A stretch of DNA of 64,000 nt from Aplectana chamaeleonis (GCA_029168955.1 JAPDOI010000171.1:434001-498000); one strand, 5' to 3'. Numbered from the stretch's first letter, positions 10,901 to 21,666 are shown. Numbers and translations are program-made. The notes: generated by a model from the sequence alone, not told the origin.

Positions 10901-11578
10901 TTGTACGACTGCTCACTTTCACCCTCTGTTGTCTTCGCAGGCGATTTCAATGCTCATACATTCTGCTCGTCGCTTGACACTGACGCTAGAGGAGAAGACG
11001 TCGAAGAATGGGCGGAGGAGTGCGATCTGGTCATTCTCAACGATGATCAGCCCACTCGTCTCCCTGCCAACGGCCGATCCTCTAGTCCAGACATCTCTCT
11101 TGTATCATCTAATCTCTCCAGCGCCTGCTCTTGGTCTACCGCTACAACTCTGTCCAGTGATCATATCCCCGTTTTTGTCCATGTCGATCTCTCTAATTCT
11201 CTTGCTCCTTATTCAGGTATCCGTCAAAGGTCTTATCTTAATCTTTGCCTTGCAGACTGGCGCTTGTTCAGGGAGGTGGCACTTCGCCATGTGGATGATT
11301 ACCCATGGAATGGAAACGTGCACCAGAAAGAGCGTCACTTGACGGACGCGATTCGTAAGGCAATGAAAGCCGCCATTCCGGAGGGCCGAGTTAAGACCTT
11401 CTTTCCCAATGTCACCAGGGAAATCTTGGAGAAGATAAGGACAAGGGATGCAAAGAGAGTGGCAGATCACCTGGATCCGACCATTGCTGAGCTGGATATC
11501 GAGATTAAGCTGAGATCTGGACAAGCACAAGAAGGAGTGTTGGGAGAAATTCACAGAGAAGATGAATTTCAAGAGTGA
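10901..11578 (+). pseudogene. LINE-A endonuclease, C-terminal part, and linker
   Basis: 225-codon frame with VVFAGDFNAHTFCS, the Asp/Asn catalytic motif, and SSDHIPVFVHVD, the Ser-Asp-His motif of the endonuclease/exonuclease/phosphatase fold, followed by a charged linker (RVKTFFPNVTREILEKIRTR) leading to the RT. It ends where a small frameshift disrupts the reading at about 11520-11578. Confidence 0.8.
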
Positions 11579-11745
11579 TGGAGCGTCAACTTGGAAAGTT
11601 CTAAAGAAGATCTCGGCAAGAGCACCTCCACCAACTGCTCTACGATCGAGTTCGAGAATGGAGTCTTCAAATCGGGAAAGGAGGCTGCAACTGCTCTCGG
11701 AAAGAATTTTTCATAACTCAGGCTAAGAGAGGGAAACAAAATCGA

Positions 11746-12228
11746 GTGACTGTAAGAGAGCTCTGTAAGTTGCCACTCATCAATGAAGCAGAAGCAGTGA
11801 CGCCCGCGCAGATTGAAAAGGTGGTAAAAGAGATGCGCAACTCGAAGGCTGTAGGGCCGGATGGCATTAGTCCAGCGATCTTGAAGAAACTGCCGACTGA
11901 GATTATGCCAATCCTGGCTGACGTCATCAACACATCCTTTCGCACGTGCATCGTACCCCAAGACTGGAAAATGGCAAGCGTCGTTCCGTTGCCTAAGGCA
12001 GGTAAATCACCATCGACGGCTAAGGGATACAGGCCAATAAGTCTGTTATCACCAATCGCAAAGGTCGCTGAGAAACTGGTCGTCAAGGAGCTAGCCGAGC
12101 ATAATAACAATCAGCAGCACCAGCATGGATTCCGCAAATTACACTCTACCACCACGGCGCTGCTGGAGATTGTGAGCTATGTTTTGATGGCTTCAACGCC
12201 ACCAAGCCTCAACGCACTGTTGGAGTAG
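11746..12228 (+). pseudogene. LINE-A reverse transcriptase, N-terminal part
   Basis: 160-codon frame with KAVGPDGISPAILKKL, GYRPISLLSPIAK and HGFRKLHSTTTAL, the standard early RT blocks of APE-type LINEs. A frameshift near 12185 separates it from the rest, with the LDLTKAFDTV Asp motif spoiled at 12220-12260. Confidence 0.85.
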
Positions 12229-12262
12229 CCCTGACCTCACGAAGGCGTTTGACACTGTCAAC

Positions 12263-13564
12263 TTGGGCATACTGTCTGAGAAGCTATTGAGGTCCACCAT
12301 CCCGCCTTGGCAGAAGCGATGGATTACAGCACTCATCAAAGGGCGCCGAGCAAAAGTGCTGTTTCAGGGACATGTCTCTAATAGCATCCTGATCGCTGCC
12401 GGTGTCCCTCAAGGAGGAGTCATATCGCCTGCTCTGTTCAGTCTTTACCTGGAAGATTTGCCCGTTCCCCCAAGTGACATCAAAGTCGTTGCGTATGCGG
12501 ATGACATCACCATCTTGTGCCGGGACAGAGACATTAATGTAGCTGCACGCAAGATCAATAGCTACCTCATCGTTCTGAAGAACTTTCTCGATGATATGAT
12601 GCTCACTGTCTCTGCCGCTAAATCATCTGTATCAGTTTTCTCCACTGACCCTAAGGAACACTGCGCTCACCCCGTTGTGAATTGGGAAGACGCTCGTCTG
12701 CCTGCTGCACGTTTTCCTAAGCTGCTCGGCCTAGTATTGGATCCTTCGTTGAGGTTCCACAAGAATACTGAGCAGAAACAGGCTACAGTGAAAGCAAAGC
12801 TCAACGTCCTACGAGCTCTGGGAGGAACGTCGTGGGGAAGTAGCAAGGAGACAATTTTGACCACCTACAAGGCAATACTGCAGCCGGCGTTGGAGTACGC
12901 TGCACCGGTATGGCAGCACATGATATCGGATTCATCGTGGACAAAGATGCAGCGAGTCCAAAATGCTGCTCTTCGGATTGCCACAGGGTGTGCTAAAAGC
13001 ACCCCAGTGGAACATCTTCATGCTGAAGCCCGAATTCTGCCAGTTAAAGAGCACTGCCAACTCCAAACGCAGCAACTGGTTATTAACATTGTCAAGCGGC
13101 CTGACCACCCATTAAGAAGGATCATGAATCCCGTGAGAGAGAGACATATCAGAAGGCCTTTTGCGGATGCTCCCGAGAAAGTTAATATACAAAGATGGAC
13201 GGACTCCCAACTGGATCGTCTGCGTCTTTTACGTGCGGAGCACACCAAGTTCGTCAGGGATCACTTGAGTAGGATGACCGTCAATCCCATATTGGGGGTC
13301 GCACCACCCATAGTCAGCGACACCGAGATGGAACTCGGTAGGCGGGCTAGGAGTACCCTTGCCTCGTTACGCTGCGGTCATTCCCCTATGCTGATGTCAT
13401 TCTTGCATAAGATCGATCGCAGTAAGCCGGACGAGTGCCCGGACTGTGGTAGTCGTGGCCACACAACTGAACACCTATTCGAATGCCCAAAGAGGCCTAC
13501 CACTCTTACAACAATGGATTTGTGGACGAATCCGGTTTCAGTCGCCCGTTTCTTGAACCTTTGA
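12263..13564 (+). pseudogene. LINE-A reverse transcriptase core and C-terminal finger
   Basis: 433-codon uninterrupted frame. GVPQGG at residues 47-52, catalytic YADD at 78-81, then thumb and connection region, and a C-terminal finger C392, C395, H400, H404, C408 (CPDCGSRGHTTEHLFECP). Stop at 13562-13564, about 36 bases before the (AAG)n tail. The palm's first Asp motif lies upstream in the broken part. Confidence 0.85.
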
Positions 13565-13998
13565 CAAAAACCTTCCTGCGGCTGCAAAGAAGAAGAAGAA
13601 GAACTGCATTTTTTGATTTCATCATGACCATGCCCGAGCAGGCCTTCAGCGCAATCTGAACGAAAACATTTTGTTTCTCACCATCCAGCTGGAAAAGAAA
13701 AACGTACCCATGAATGTGAAAAGAATCATCCGGTAGCTCTTTCAACTTGCCATTCTTTACCGATGGGTCAGTCACGTTTATAGGTACATAGCCGTTAAGA
13801 CACTGAAGCTGAACATAATAGAAGTTCGAGAGGGAAAAAGCAGAGGAACAATGCATATTTGAGATTATGAAAAAACACGCCACGCGGCACTAGAATCCAT
13901 CTACCAGAATTGAGATTAACAAAAACGATTGGATATAGTAGGAAAAAACATTTTCAAAAAAAGTGATGACGCAAGAGCAGAAGTTACAAAACGCTAAG

Positions 13999-15109
13999 GT
14001 GGCATCTAGAGTTCTGCGAGCTGCGAGTTGCTCGCAGTGCGAGAGGTTGGGGGCGTGGCCCTGAAACTCTCGCAACTAGCTTTCAGAGTCTGCGAGTTGC
14101 GGGCAATGCGGGAACCTGAATCAGGGTTGCGCATGAGTCATTGCGTCATATTGAATCAGGGAACGAGTGGCATTGGAGCGCGGTATTGTATTCATAGGGG
14201 CGCTAGTTCACAGGGATCATTTCCACCAAACATTTCAGCAATTCAATAATCAAGTCTTCATCATCCATTACGGCACACTTTTCTGAATTAAAAAAAATAT
14301 GTGTGGTCTAGTTCACTGGGACTGGCTTGTCGCACAGCGGGACGCGGTCAATAATGTTACTAAAAAGCGTAGCTGTACACGATACCAGTCAATGTCAAAA
14401 AAGAACGATAGCCAACATTCTGACAGGAAACCCACGAGAAATATTTTTATAATTTATAATATCCATATTTTTTCTTGAGAATTTAAAGCACCAGAAAGAT
14501 AGACGGGACAAAAACGCTTGACCCTGCTGTTTTGACGACTAAAGAAGAAAAAACCACCCTCAAAACAACAATCGCATATATAGAAAGAGCAAACATAATA
14601 GTTTGGAAATGCTTTTACTTTCTTAGATACGCATCACTTTCTGCACAAATGTTGTGTGTTGAAACTTTAAAAAAACCGTCATTGAAAAGCAAAACTGGAT
14701 ATAATCACGAGTAGAAACCTTCACAGGAAAGGAAACAGGAAACAATCATGAGTAAAACAAAGAAAAACCAGCGCAAAGTGTTTTGTTAACAAAAGAAATG
14801 ATGATTCAGGAAGTACTCGCAGTGCGAGCTACGACAAAAATAGTCAGGAGTATTCTTCTCGCAGCTCGCAATGCGTGCGTGAAAATGGTCGCAGTGTCCT
14901 CGCAGTGCGAGAGGACTATGAAAGCCCTCTGCGAGAATTTCGTCGCAGAGCGCTCGCACTGCGAGTTGCGTGCTCGCAGTGCGGCAAGAACTATGAAAGC
15001 CCCCCTACCATTTCGTCGCAAGACAGCTCGCATGCGAGGACGCTACGAGCACGCAGCTATATGCTTATATGTGTCGCAACTCGCAGCTCGCAGAACTCTA
15101 GATGCCACC
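13999..15109. mobile_element. PIF/Harbinger-like non-autonomous element
   Basis: 1111 bp bounded by perfect 34-bp terminal inverted repeats beginning GGTGGCATCTAGAGTTCTGC, flanked by TAA on both sides (13996-13998 and 15110-15112), the 3-bp TWA-type duplication of PIF/Harbinger elements. Subterminal regions are packed with GCGAG/CTCGC words (14020-14110 and 14815-15085). No transposase frame; the middle is AT-rich. Mobilisation in trans is inferred. Confidence 0.75.
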
Positions 15110-15229
15110 TAATATGTTTCTAATATGACAGCATGATTGGATGACTGATATCAGCGGAGAAACGCTTTCACTTCGTTCACGAGTCATTCTGGAAAATTGG
15201 TTGAAGAGAATCATGAAAACAGGAAAACG

Positions 15230-15690
15230 AGGAAGAATTTGGCTCATGCCGTTTAGACAGGTGGAACAAAATGCACAGCCGTCAAATATATTGTGGCGCG
15301 TGCAACTGCACACCATGCTCACACTTTACGCGCAAATATGCAAAAATCGCTCCATTCATTGAAATGTGTTTTGGGCGAAAAGTTACGTTAACCAGCGGTA
15401 TTTCGCCTGTAAAAGCGTAACAGGCTAGTTCGGCGACATTTACAAGCGTTTAGCTCAATTTGGAAGCGAAAACTCCCAGTGGAAGACAGGATAGTCGACC
15501 TAATTTCAATATTAAGCCGCTGATGACGTTCATATTTCCAGCCTTGAGTCAATCGTTTTGTTGTGTAACTTTTAGTTGTACATCTGAGAAGGTTGAAAAG
15601 GCAAGAAGGGTTTTTGCAGAGTTTCGGCAGCCTTATTTGCACCAAAACTTTTCTATGACGGTTTTTTCTACGTTTCTGTACATGTAGTCA
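15230..15690 (+). pseudogene. Gene fragment, paralogue A
   Basis: Shares a conserved reading frame with the minus-strand segment at 17460-16850: FGSCRLDRWN, MHSRQIYC, then CNCT-CSHFTRKYAKIAP and SGISPVKA. In copy A the frame is interrupted by stops at about 15419 and 15455, after which similarity continues (SATFTSV, KTPSG, FIFPA). A Cys-rich extracellular character is suggested but no family was recognised. Stops mark it as a pseudogene. Confidence 0.45.
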
Positions 15691-15699
15691 CTTTTGCTA

Positions 15700-16110
15700 C
15701 AGTCGCTAGCTAAAGCATCGAAACATATTTGATGCATATATGGGATCGATTTCATTAGATTGTTGTCTTATTCCGACTAAAACAACATTGGCGATAATTA
15801 TACTGTAAAATATGACACCGATTCAAGGTGTTTCCGGCAATATCACGATCAATGAGAACAATGGTAGCGCTTTACTAATTTTTATAGTCAATATCGTAAA
15901 TAAAAAGAACGCTGCTCTTATTTTTTTGCGCGATTGTGGATGCTTACTCTAGGATTTTGAAGGCGTATGAAGAAGAAATATGAGATACTGCAGCTTACTA
16001 GCTATTCAAGTCATCTAACAAGATGAATCCTTCTAGTCATGAAATGTACTTTCTAGAACCATTTTCGGACGTGGAGTCCGAATATGTCCTTCGCAGCTGC
16101 CTAGGCTCAC
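15700..16110. other. AT-rich spacer
   Basis: No supported feature on either strand. Confidence 0.4.
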
Positions 16111-16114
16111 TCTG

Positions 16115-16680
16115 AAAAAGTTATGGGCGTTTTCGAAAGCCTCGCGGCGGGTAAGGGTACCCCATCACGGATTTTTTTGGGTGTTTTGGAAAAAAATTTC
16201 GAATTTCGCTCCAAACATGTATGCAGGGGTAATATAGGGTACCAAACACGATACTTTGGTCTGTTTCTCGAAATTCTGAGGTTTAATGTAGGTTACGGTA
16301 TGCGCCATGCTACATAGGGGGCAAAACATACCTTAATAATCCGAAAATCGACAAATAAACATCAAATTAATATTCAGCACACTGAATAATCCCGGCATAG
16401 AACTTTTGAATTAAATCTGAGACTTTGACCAGCCTACCGTATACCCACCGTAACATACCGTGTTCTGTCAAAAATCGATAAGTGGACCTCGGATTCGTGT
16501 TCAGCACTCCAAGAAACCCTCAGAGGAAGAGTTTGAGCCACATCAATAGTAGAATTCCGCATATAGTCGGGAGTCGTGTGTTGCTCTCAATTTTCCCCCG
16601 ACAGAGTGCTTTTAATATTCGTGATCAGCACACCAGATAACCCCCACTGAGTAGCATTAAGTCAAATCTGACACATTCGT
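16115..16680. repeat. Dispersed repeat, also at 45300-45480
   Basis: GCCTCGCGGCGGGTAAGGGTACC at 16139 onward and the bases that follow have a diverged counterpart at 45325-45480 (GCCTCTCGGCGAGGTAAAGG...). The reversed second half (16380-16510, GATTCGTGTTCAGCAC) matches the complement of 45418-45450, so the element is partly palindromic. No coding frame. Confidence 0.4.
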
Positions 16681-16849
16681 GTTAAACGCTTCTTGAACCC
16701 CTTCATTGATATAAATGAACGCTCAGCCAACAATCGGCGCAACTGGAAAACGCTATTACCCTTTTCACAAATGTTTTATTCTTCATACTTCTCTATCGTG
16801 TAAATCAGTTTCGTATTTAGTGATTGTATTTTCTTCTAGTTTTTCTTAC

Positions 16850-17460
16850 TTTGTGCCTTGATCAACTATATTCACGTCCAGCCTTTCATTTTCCATGTTT
16901 GTCAATTTGCTTACCCAATATGATTCTTTTGAACTCTCACATCCATTTGATATGGGATCCCGCACTGATAGGTCTAGAATAACTTTTTGATTTTTCAGAG
17001 ATAGGTGACTAAATTTTGTAATAACGCAATCTAATAAAATGTCTTGCAAGCTCGTTGTATCCTGAATCGTAACTGCTAGTACAAGAAGGTAGAAAAAATC
17101 CGCCATGAAGAAGGATTGGTGGAAACATAGACTCCAAGCCGGAAATATGAACTTCATCAACGATTGAGTAGGGAAATAAGATAGACTTTTCTGTCCTCCA
17201 CTGGGAGTTTTCACTTCCAAAATAAGCTGAACGCTTGTAAATGTCGCCGAACCAGCCTGACATGCTTTTACAGGGGAAATACCGCTGATTAACATAACTT
17301 TGCGCCCAAAACTCTAATTTCAACTGATGGAGCGATTTTTGCATATTTGCGCGTAAAGTGTGAGCATGTTGTGCAGTTGCACACGACGCAATATATTTGA
17401 CGGCTGTGCATTCTATTCCACCTGTCTAAACGGCATGAGCCGAAGAATTTCAGCAACAAA
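16850..17460 (-). pseudogene. Gene fragment, paralogue B (inverted copy of A)
   Basis: The minus strand holds the same protein segment as 15230-15690. The upstream part FGSCRLDRWNRMHSRQIYC and CSHFTRKYAKIAPSVE is in one frame; after a 2-nt length difference a 149-codon frame (17295-16846) continues SGISPVKACQAGSATFTSVQ, VKTPSGGQKS, MKFIFPAWS and on to a region with a hydrophobic segment (MADFFYLLVLAV). The copy is less damaged than A but frameshifted. Membrane or secreted location is only a guess. Confidence 0.45.
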
Positions 17461-17469
17461 TAGTGAACA

Positions 17470-17640
17470 GCCCCGCGGTTCAACGGGAGTGGTGCGGGCG
17501 TTCAATCAGCCCCCGCCTTTGCACCGTGAAATTGACTCCGCCCTGAAATCGCTACCGCGTTTGCACCGGCACCCCCGTTTTTCCCCCGCGATTCACCCGT
17601 CCCAATGTCTGAGGTGAAGGTCAACCGATCAGCGGTCGAC
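17470..17640. repeat. GC-rich dispersed repeat, inverted relative to 8640-8930
   Basis: Shares CACCCGTCCCAATGTCTGA with the complement of 8698-8715. The adjacent TCAACCGATCAGC also occurs at 33067, again next to ATGTCTCAGG. Confidence 0.45.
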
Positions 17641-17795
17641 ACGACGCGGTCGCATCGCGGCTTCGTGTTGGGGCGCGGTTTCTCCACCGACCTTGGTCCC
17701 CACCGCTCGCTGAATAAACCCTTAGGAGTCTCATCATGGACTCACGGAAGGGCTCTACGAAGAATTTCTGCTTTTATATGAGAGGAGTTCAAGTG

Positions 17796-17821
17796 GTTGT
17801 TGTTGTTGTTGTTGTTGTTGC
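17796..17821. repeat. (TTG)n microsatellite
   Basis: Eight to nine TTG units in a row. Confidence 0.9.
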
Positions 17822-18017
17822 CCATCCTCCACCATACACACTGATTCTGGATCCAACTTCCGGCACGTAGACGACATAATCGAAGCAGATTGGGATCCTC
17901 TTCTTTGGAGGATCCCGGGATGGGGCGTTATTCAACCGTCTTTTTTTCTTTTATTTTTTTAGCTTTTTTTTTTTTTTTTTTCATACTTATATGATCGAAG
18001 TGACAGTCAATGAATTA

Positions 18018-18326
18018 TCAAAGTGACAGGAAATTGACGACTTCCACTGGTTTGAGCCAGAGATCTTCGATAGTAAGGTGCGTTGGCTTTCTAGAGCATG
18101 AGAACATGTGAGGTACTGGGTGTTTCTCGAGCCCGCAGTCAGGGCAAAGTGGGTTATCGGCTGCTCCTATCTTATGTAGATACCATTGCGACTTCGAATA
18201 GAAACCACTCCGGAGCTGAGATAGCGCTGCCCGACTTTGTCTTGGCAAAGTCTCCTCTTCCTTCGTAATCTTCGGCGGCGGTCCACATAGCAGGGAAGAG
18301 TTCATAGTACCCAAGAATTCTTTCAC
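18018..18326 (-). pseudogene. LINE-C C-terminal Cys/His finger segment
   Basis: 102-codon frame: RSRAALSQLRSGFY, then CPDCGLEKHPVPHMFSC and a short tail ending VVNFLSL at a stop. Equivalent to the end of LINE-A (VARFLNL). Confidence 0.75.
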
Positions 18327-18413
18327 AAACTCCTTGCCGACTTATTCCCGAATGCTCTCTGCAGTTCCAGGTCTTACCGACATTGGCTTGACAGTTCTGA
18401 CATGCTTCCTGAT

Positions 18414-18586
18414 GAGAAAACCTAAACAGGCAGCAGCGACCGTTTATCCACACGTGTTCCACCTCACTGTTTTGCCAGTGGAGGTGCTCTACAAGTTTTA
18501 TCATGTGTCAACGTACCAACTTTATGCGTAGTCAGCTTGATAAACGATGTGGTTAAACGGTCGCTGCTGCCTGTTTAGGAGGCCCC
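18414..18586. mobile_element. MITE inside LINE-C with 9-bp target duplication
   Basis: Ends carry inverted CCTAAACAGGCAGCAGCGAC (18421 onward) and its complement (ending 18579), extended to imperfect 17-base termini starting GAG/GGG. CTTCCTGAT occurs on both sides (18405-18413 and 18587-18595). The 9-bp duplication and G-starting ends suggest a Mutator-like origin (inference). It interrupts the LINE-C coding region after the RT. Confidence 0.65.
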
Positions 18587-18978
18587 CTTCCTGATCTGTC
18601 TAGGCGGTTCCGGCTTCTTCATCATGTCGTGCGATGGGTGTTCTGGGTCGATTGTCGCAACCGGACGATACTGAAGAGTCAGCATCTCATTATGAGCTTG
18701 GACTTGCATGATTCCCGTCTCGTTCTCAGGTGAGTGGTGCTCGCCATCGCCAGGCTTCCCGTCGCGGTCCTCAAGGCTGCATTTTGACACGCTTGTAATT
18801 GGTCCCAGTGAGACGATGCAATGAGCGGGCTCCAGGCTGGAGCAGCGTATGACATCACGGTAGGTCAATGTGAGCAGCTCTTTGCTTTGTCCCCAGTTCC
18901 TTCCTGCCAACGCTTTCAGGAGGTTTGCTCTTCTAGCCGTCTTCTTACGAACAGCTCCCGCATGGAGTCGTCCCGTCA

Positions 18979-19413
18979 TCAGTATCGAAATGGTAGCCGA
19001 GAATCGTCGGATTTCTTTCGTGCGTAATTTGCGTCCCATTTATGAACACTTTCGCCACTTATCTCGCTTGAGCAGGATGTGTTGTAAGAAGAGAGACAGT
19101 GGTCTTCTAGAGCGACAGTTGAAGATGTAGATCTTCCAGCCTTTGTTAGCATCGGAAGATAGTCGTTAAGGCGTTTTTCGCAGGTTTCCACATCTGAATG
19201 TGATGCAACCAGAGTTAGGTCATCCGCATATCCGACTAGGCGTGTTTCTGGTGGTGGTGCCGGGAGTTCTGCTATGTAGAAAGAAAACAGGAGCGGAGAG
19301 AGAACCGCACCTCGCGGTATTCCGGAGCGCACCAATCTTAGGTTGGACATCTGGCCTCTAAACTCTGTATGTATTTTTCTGCCCTTCAAGTAGCTAGAGA
19401 TCCAGCGGGCCAA
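18979..19413 (-). pseudogene. LINE-C reverse transcriptase core
   Basis: 144-codon frame with WISSYLKGRKIHTEFRGQMS, SGIPRGAVLSPLLFSFYI and GYADDLTLVA (catalytic YADD). Continues in another frame (19039-18575). Confidence 0.85.
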
Positions 19414-19760
19414 ACCTCTCGGCAGGGACGACTCCGCAAGCTTTGGCAGAGCATGGAGATAACGACAGTGTCATAGGCTTTCTTCAAGTCGAGTGCGACC
19501 ATAATTGAGCGGCTAGGCGGTCTCTTCTTCTTTAACCCATCTATAATGAATTCGGTGAGTTCGACCAACGCTGAGGTGATAGAGAAGCCTTTCCAAAAAC
19601 CATTCTGCCATCCAGGGATTTGCAGGTGCGTCTCCAGTGTAGGAAGAATGGTTGCTTCAAAAGTGCAGGTCATAGATGAGATGATCGAAATAGGCCTGTA
19701 GCTTCTCATTTTCACAGCACGTTTTCCGGGCTTCAGGAGTGGGAAGATTCTTGCCTCCAT
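19386..19760 (-). pseudogene. LINE-C reverse transcriptase, fingers and palm start
   Basis: 124-codon frame: RSYRPISIISSMTCTFEATI, NGFWKGFSITSALVELTEFI, MVALDLKKAYDTV, the first catalytic Asp block. The frame is lost between LKKAYDTV and the following WISSYLKG block. Confidence 0.8.
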
Positions 19761-20436
19761 TCACGATGCCGGGATCATTCCAGATGACAGGGTTCTGTTG
19801 AAATGGGCTTTAAGGCATTCACGAAAAAAATTGGTCCTGAATGTTTGAGCATGATGGGGCCACACCACTTGTATCCAACGCTCTAGACGGCTTGCACTTC
19901 TTCAAGGCGGCGTCAATAAGGGCGGTCGTAATGAGTAGGACGTCTTCTCTCGAAAAGTTTTTGATCCATCGGAAAGTCCTTCGTGACGATTTCAGGCTTT
20001 GATTAGGGCATGGCGAACTGAACTGTTTGCATAGAAGGTTGGCCGCATTCCTGTTGTTCAACGGTTTACCCTTATGCAGAATTTGGATGGGATTGGGTTT
20101 CACTGAACGGCCATTCAAAGCTTTCATGGTTGTCCATAGCTTGGAGGAGCTTGTACGATGATCTATGCCTTCCACGAACGCTCTCCTCAGTCTGATGTCG
20201 GTCCATCTTCACTTCATCTGCGATTTATCTGTTCAGCTCAGGGATCCTGGTGTTGGTGGGGTCCATTTCACGAATCGAGTCTCTTTCCCTTACGAGGTCC
20301 TTAGCGTTATCCGACAGTCCCGGCATAAAAGCCTTACGCCTACCCTTAATGATAGATTGTGACGTTGCTGTCCTTACGGCTGATGTCAGGAATCGATCCA
20401 TCTCCAGTGGGTTTGTCCGGAAGTCAAAACCACAGA

Positions 20437-21288
20437 TTAGTGTTCCGTCACAGACGAAAACTTTGAACAGTTCGCCTTTTTGAAGTGGACGAACGTGGTT
20501 CTCAGTAAGGAAGATATGAGGCTCTCGCTTCTGAACTCCATCAGGATCGGGAGGTGGTCATTCGCCCCCTTGTTCACGGTGTTCCAAACTGCCGACGATG
20601 CTAAGTCCTGTGAGCACAGCGAGAGATCCGGTGACGAGGGTCTTCCATATGTCGGCTTCTCAGTAGGGTGAGGGGCATAATTGAGAATCACGAAATTGGA
20701 CTGCGCTATCTCCTCTTCGAGGTCCTGTCCATGTTGGTCCTCTTCACCCTCTGACCATAGAGGACTGTGCGCGTTGACATCTCCCATGACGATTGTGGGT
20801 TTTCCGCATGTCAGGAATTGGGCGATAGACAGCTCGTATGAGGGTGGGCATGAGGATCTTGGCGGAGAGTAGAGGTTGTGAATGTGAACAGATCCAGCCT
20901 TCGTTTCCACAGCTATGGAGGTGCATTCCGTGGTAGCATCGCTAGTTGCTGGAGTGATCACACTGCGCTGTAAGTCGTTTCTAACCAGAAAAGCCCCACC
21001 AGAGCTCGTTCTGTCGTTTCTCAGGCATGTGTAGCCTCGAACAACCGGTGATCCGTGATTTGGGTCCAGTTTAGTCTCTTGAAGTCCCACAATTTCAGCT
21101 CCTATACGGTATGCGAGAGCTTCTAGTTCCGCTGATTTGTTGCGAAAACCATTGATATTCCATTGAATGATCTTCAGAGAATCGGGACTTGAACTTTGAG
21201 GTTGAGATGCCGGCACGGCTACGCAGGTCGGGCACACGTATGAGCTGTCCGCATCCTTGAAGGACTTGAGACCGGAACATTTCCTCAC
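20437..21288 (-). pseudogene. LINE-C PHD end and APE-type endonuclease
   Basis: 283-codon open frame beginning inside the PHD-type finger (RKCSGLKSFKD, VCPTC), then IIQWNINGFRNKSAELEAL, IVGLQETKLDPN, MGDVNAHSPLW and NDHLPILMEF, the four expected motif blocks of an APE-type endonuclease in order. This is the least damaged endonuclease frame in the window. It ends soon after the SDH-type motif, where the linker frame breaks. Confidence 0.85.
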
Positions 21289-21363
21289 ATGAGTCCATTT
21301 TCTGCACTTAATACATTGGACGCTCCCTGCAGCGGCTGAGGTACCACATTGTGTGCAGGGCCA

Positions 21364-21666
21364 TCAAATCCGACGAGGGGGCCCAAGGTTTGCTTCGATT
21401 CCGGCCCGGATGAGTAGACAACGGATCAGCAGCGCCGGTTTATGCTGACCCGCAACCAAAAAATTGGCCCCTGGACTCGTGAAAAGTGAATTCTGGGAGG
21501 TATAGTTGAGGAACTTTGACTTCGGAAGGATGACGGCAGTTGTAGACGACTTCTTCTTCCGCGTACGCTCTTGCCAACGAGTAGGCGATCCTCCATAAGA
21601 GCAGTTCAAGCGTAAATCAGTACAATTCGATAACTCGCTCAACTTAAGCGCAAATTTAACTACCAC
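21364..21666 (-). pseudogene. LINE-C N-terminal segment with 2A-like motif
   Basis: 100-codon frame with a true ATG at 21666. It ends LLIRCLLIRAGIEANLGPPRR, matching the Leu-rich/2A-like block of LINE-A and -B except that NPGP is NLGP. The PHD finger follows after a frame break (CTQC...CIKC...H..C...CPTC). Confidence 0.65.

Larger units (their letters stand above)
10154..13600 (+). mobile_element. Full-length LINE-A (PHD, endonuclease, RT), plus strand
   Basis: A 3.45-kb non-LTR retrotransposon bounded by a 13-15 bp target-site duplication (GAACTGCATTTTTTG at 10140-10154 and 13601-13615), ending in an (AAG)n 3' tail. In order it carries a Leu-rich 2A-like segment, a PHD-type finger, an APE-type endonuclease (QETK, GDFNAH, SDH motifs), a reverse transcriptase (GVPQGG, YADD) and a C-terminal Cys/His finger. 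Coding sequence is split by several frameshifts, so the copy is inactive. The C-terminal finger and domain order fit the Jockey/I/Ingi part of the APE-type LINEs; clade is inferred. Same length as the copy at 51050-54500. Confidence 0.92.
10118..13808 (-). pseudogene. Host exon split by LINE-A insertion
   Basis: Exon in two parts on the minus strand: 13808-13602 and 10139-10118. Without LINE-A and one copy of its target duplication the two parts join into one 79-codon open frame between an acceptor (TTATGTTCAG) and a donor (AG|GTAAATAG). It begins LQCLNGYVPINVTDPSV, contains a possible N-glycosylation site (NVT), and runs through FQLDGEKQNVFVQIALKACS to VNLCNSR. It joins in phase to the 58-nt exon at 9846-9789. 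The insertion destroys the exon in this assembly, so the gene is broken here unless the insertion is heterozygous or the sequence was already a pseudogene. Exons further upstream (above 13808) were not found; a Harbinger-like element occupies 13999-15109. Confidence 0.45.

Noticed and set aside
10152..11342. One 396-codon ORF as a single protein
   Set aside because: Mixes frames: only its middle (about 10515-10760) matches the endonuclease; the rest is out of frame with the LINE-A protein.
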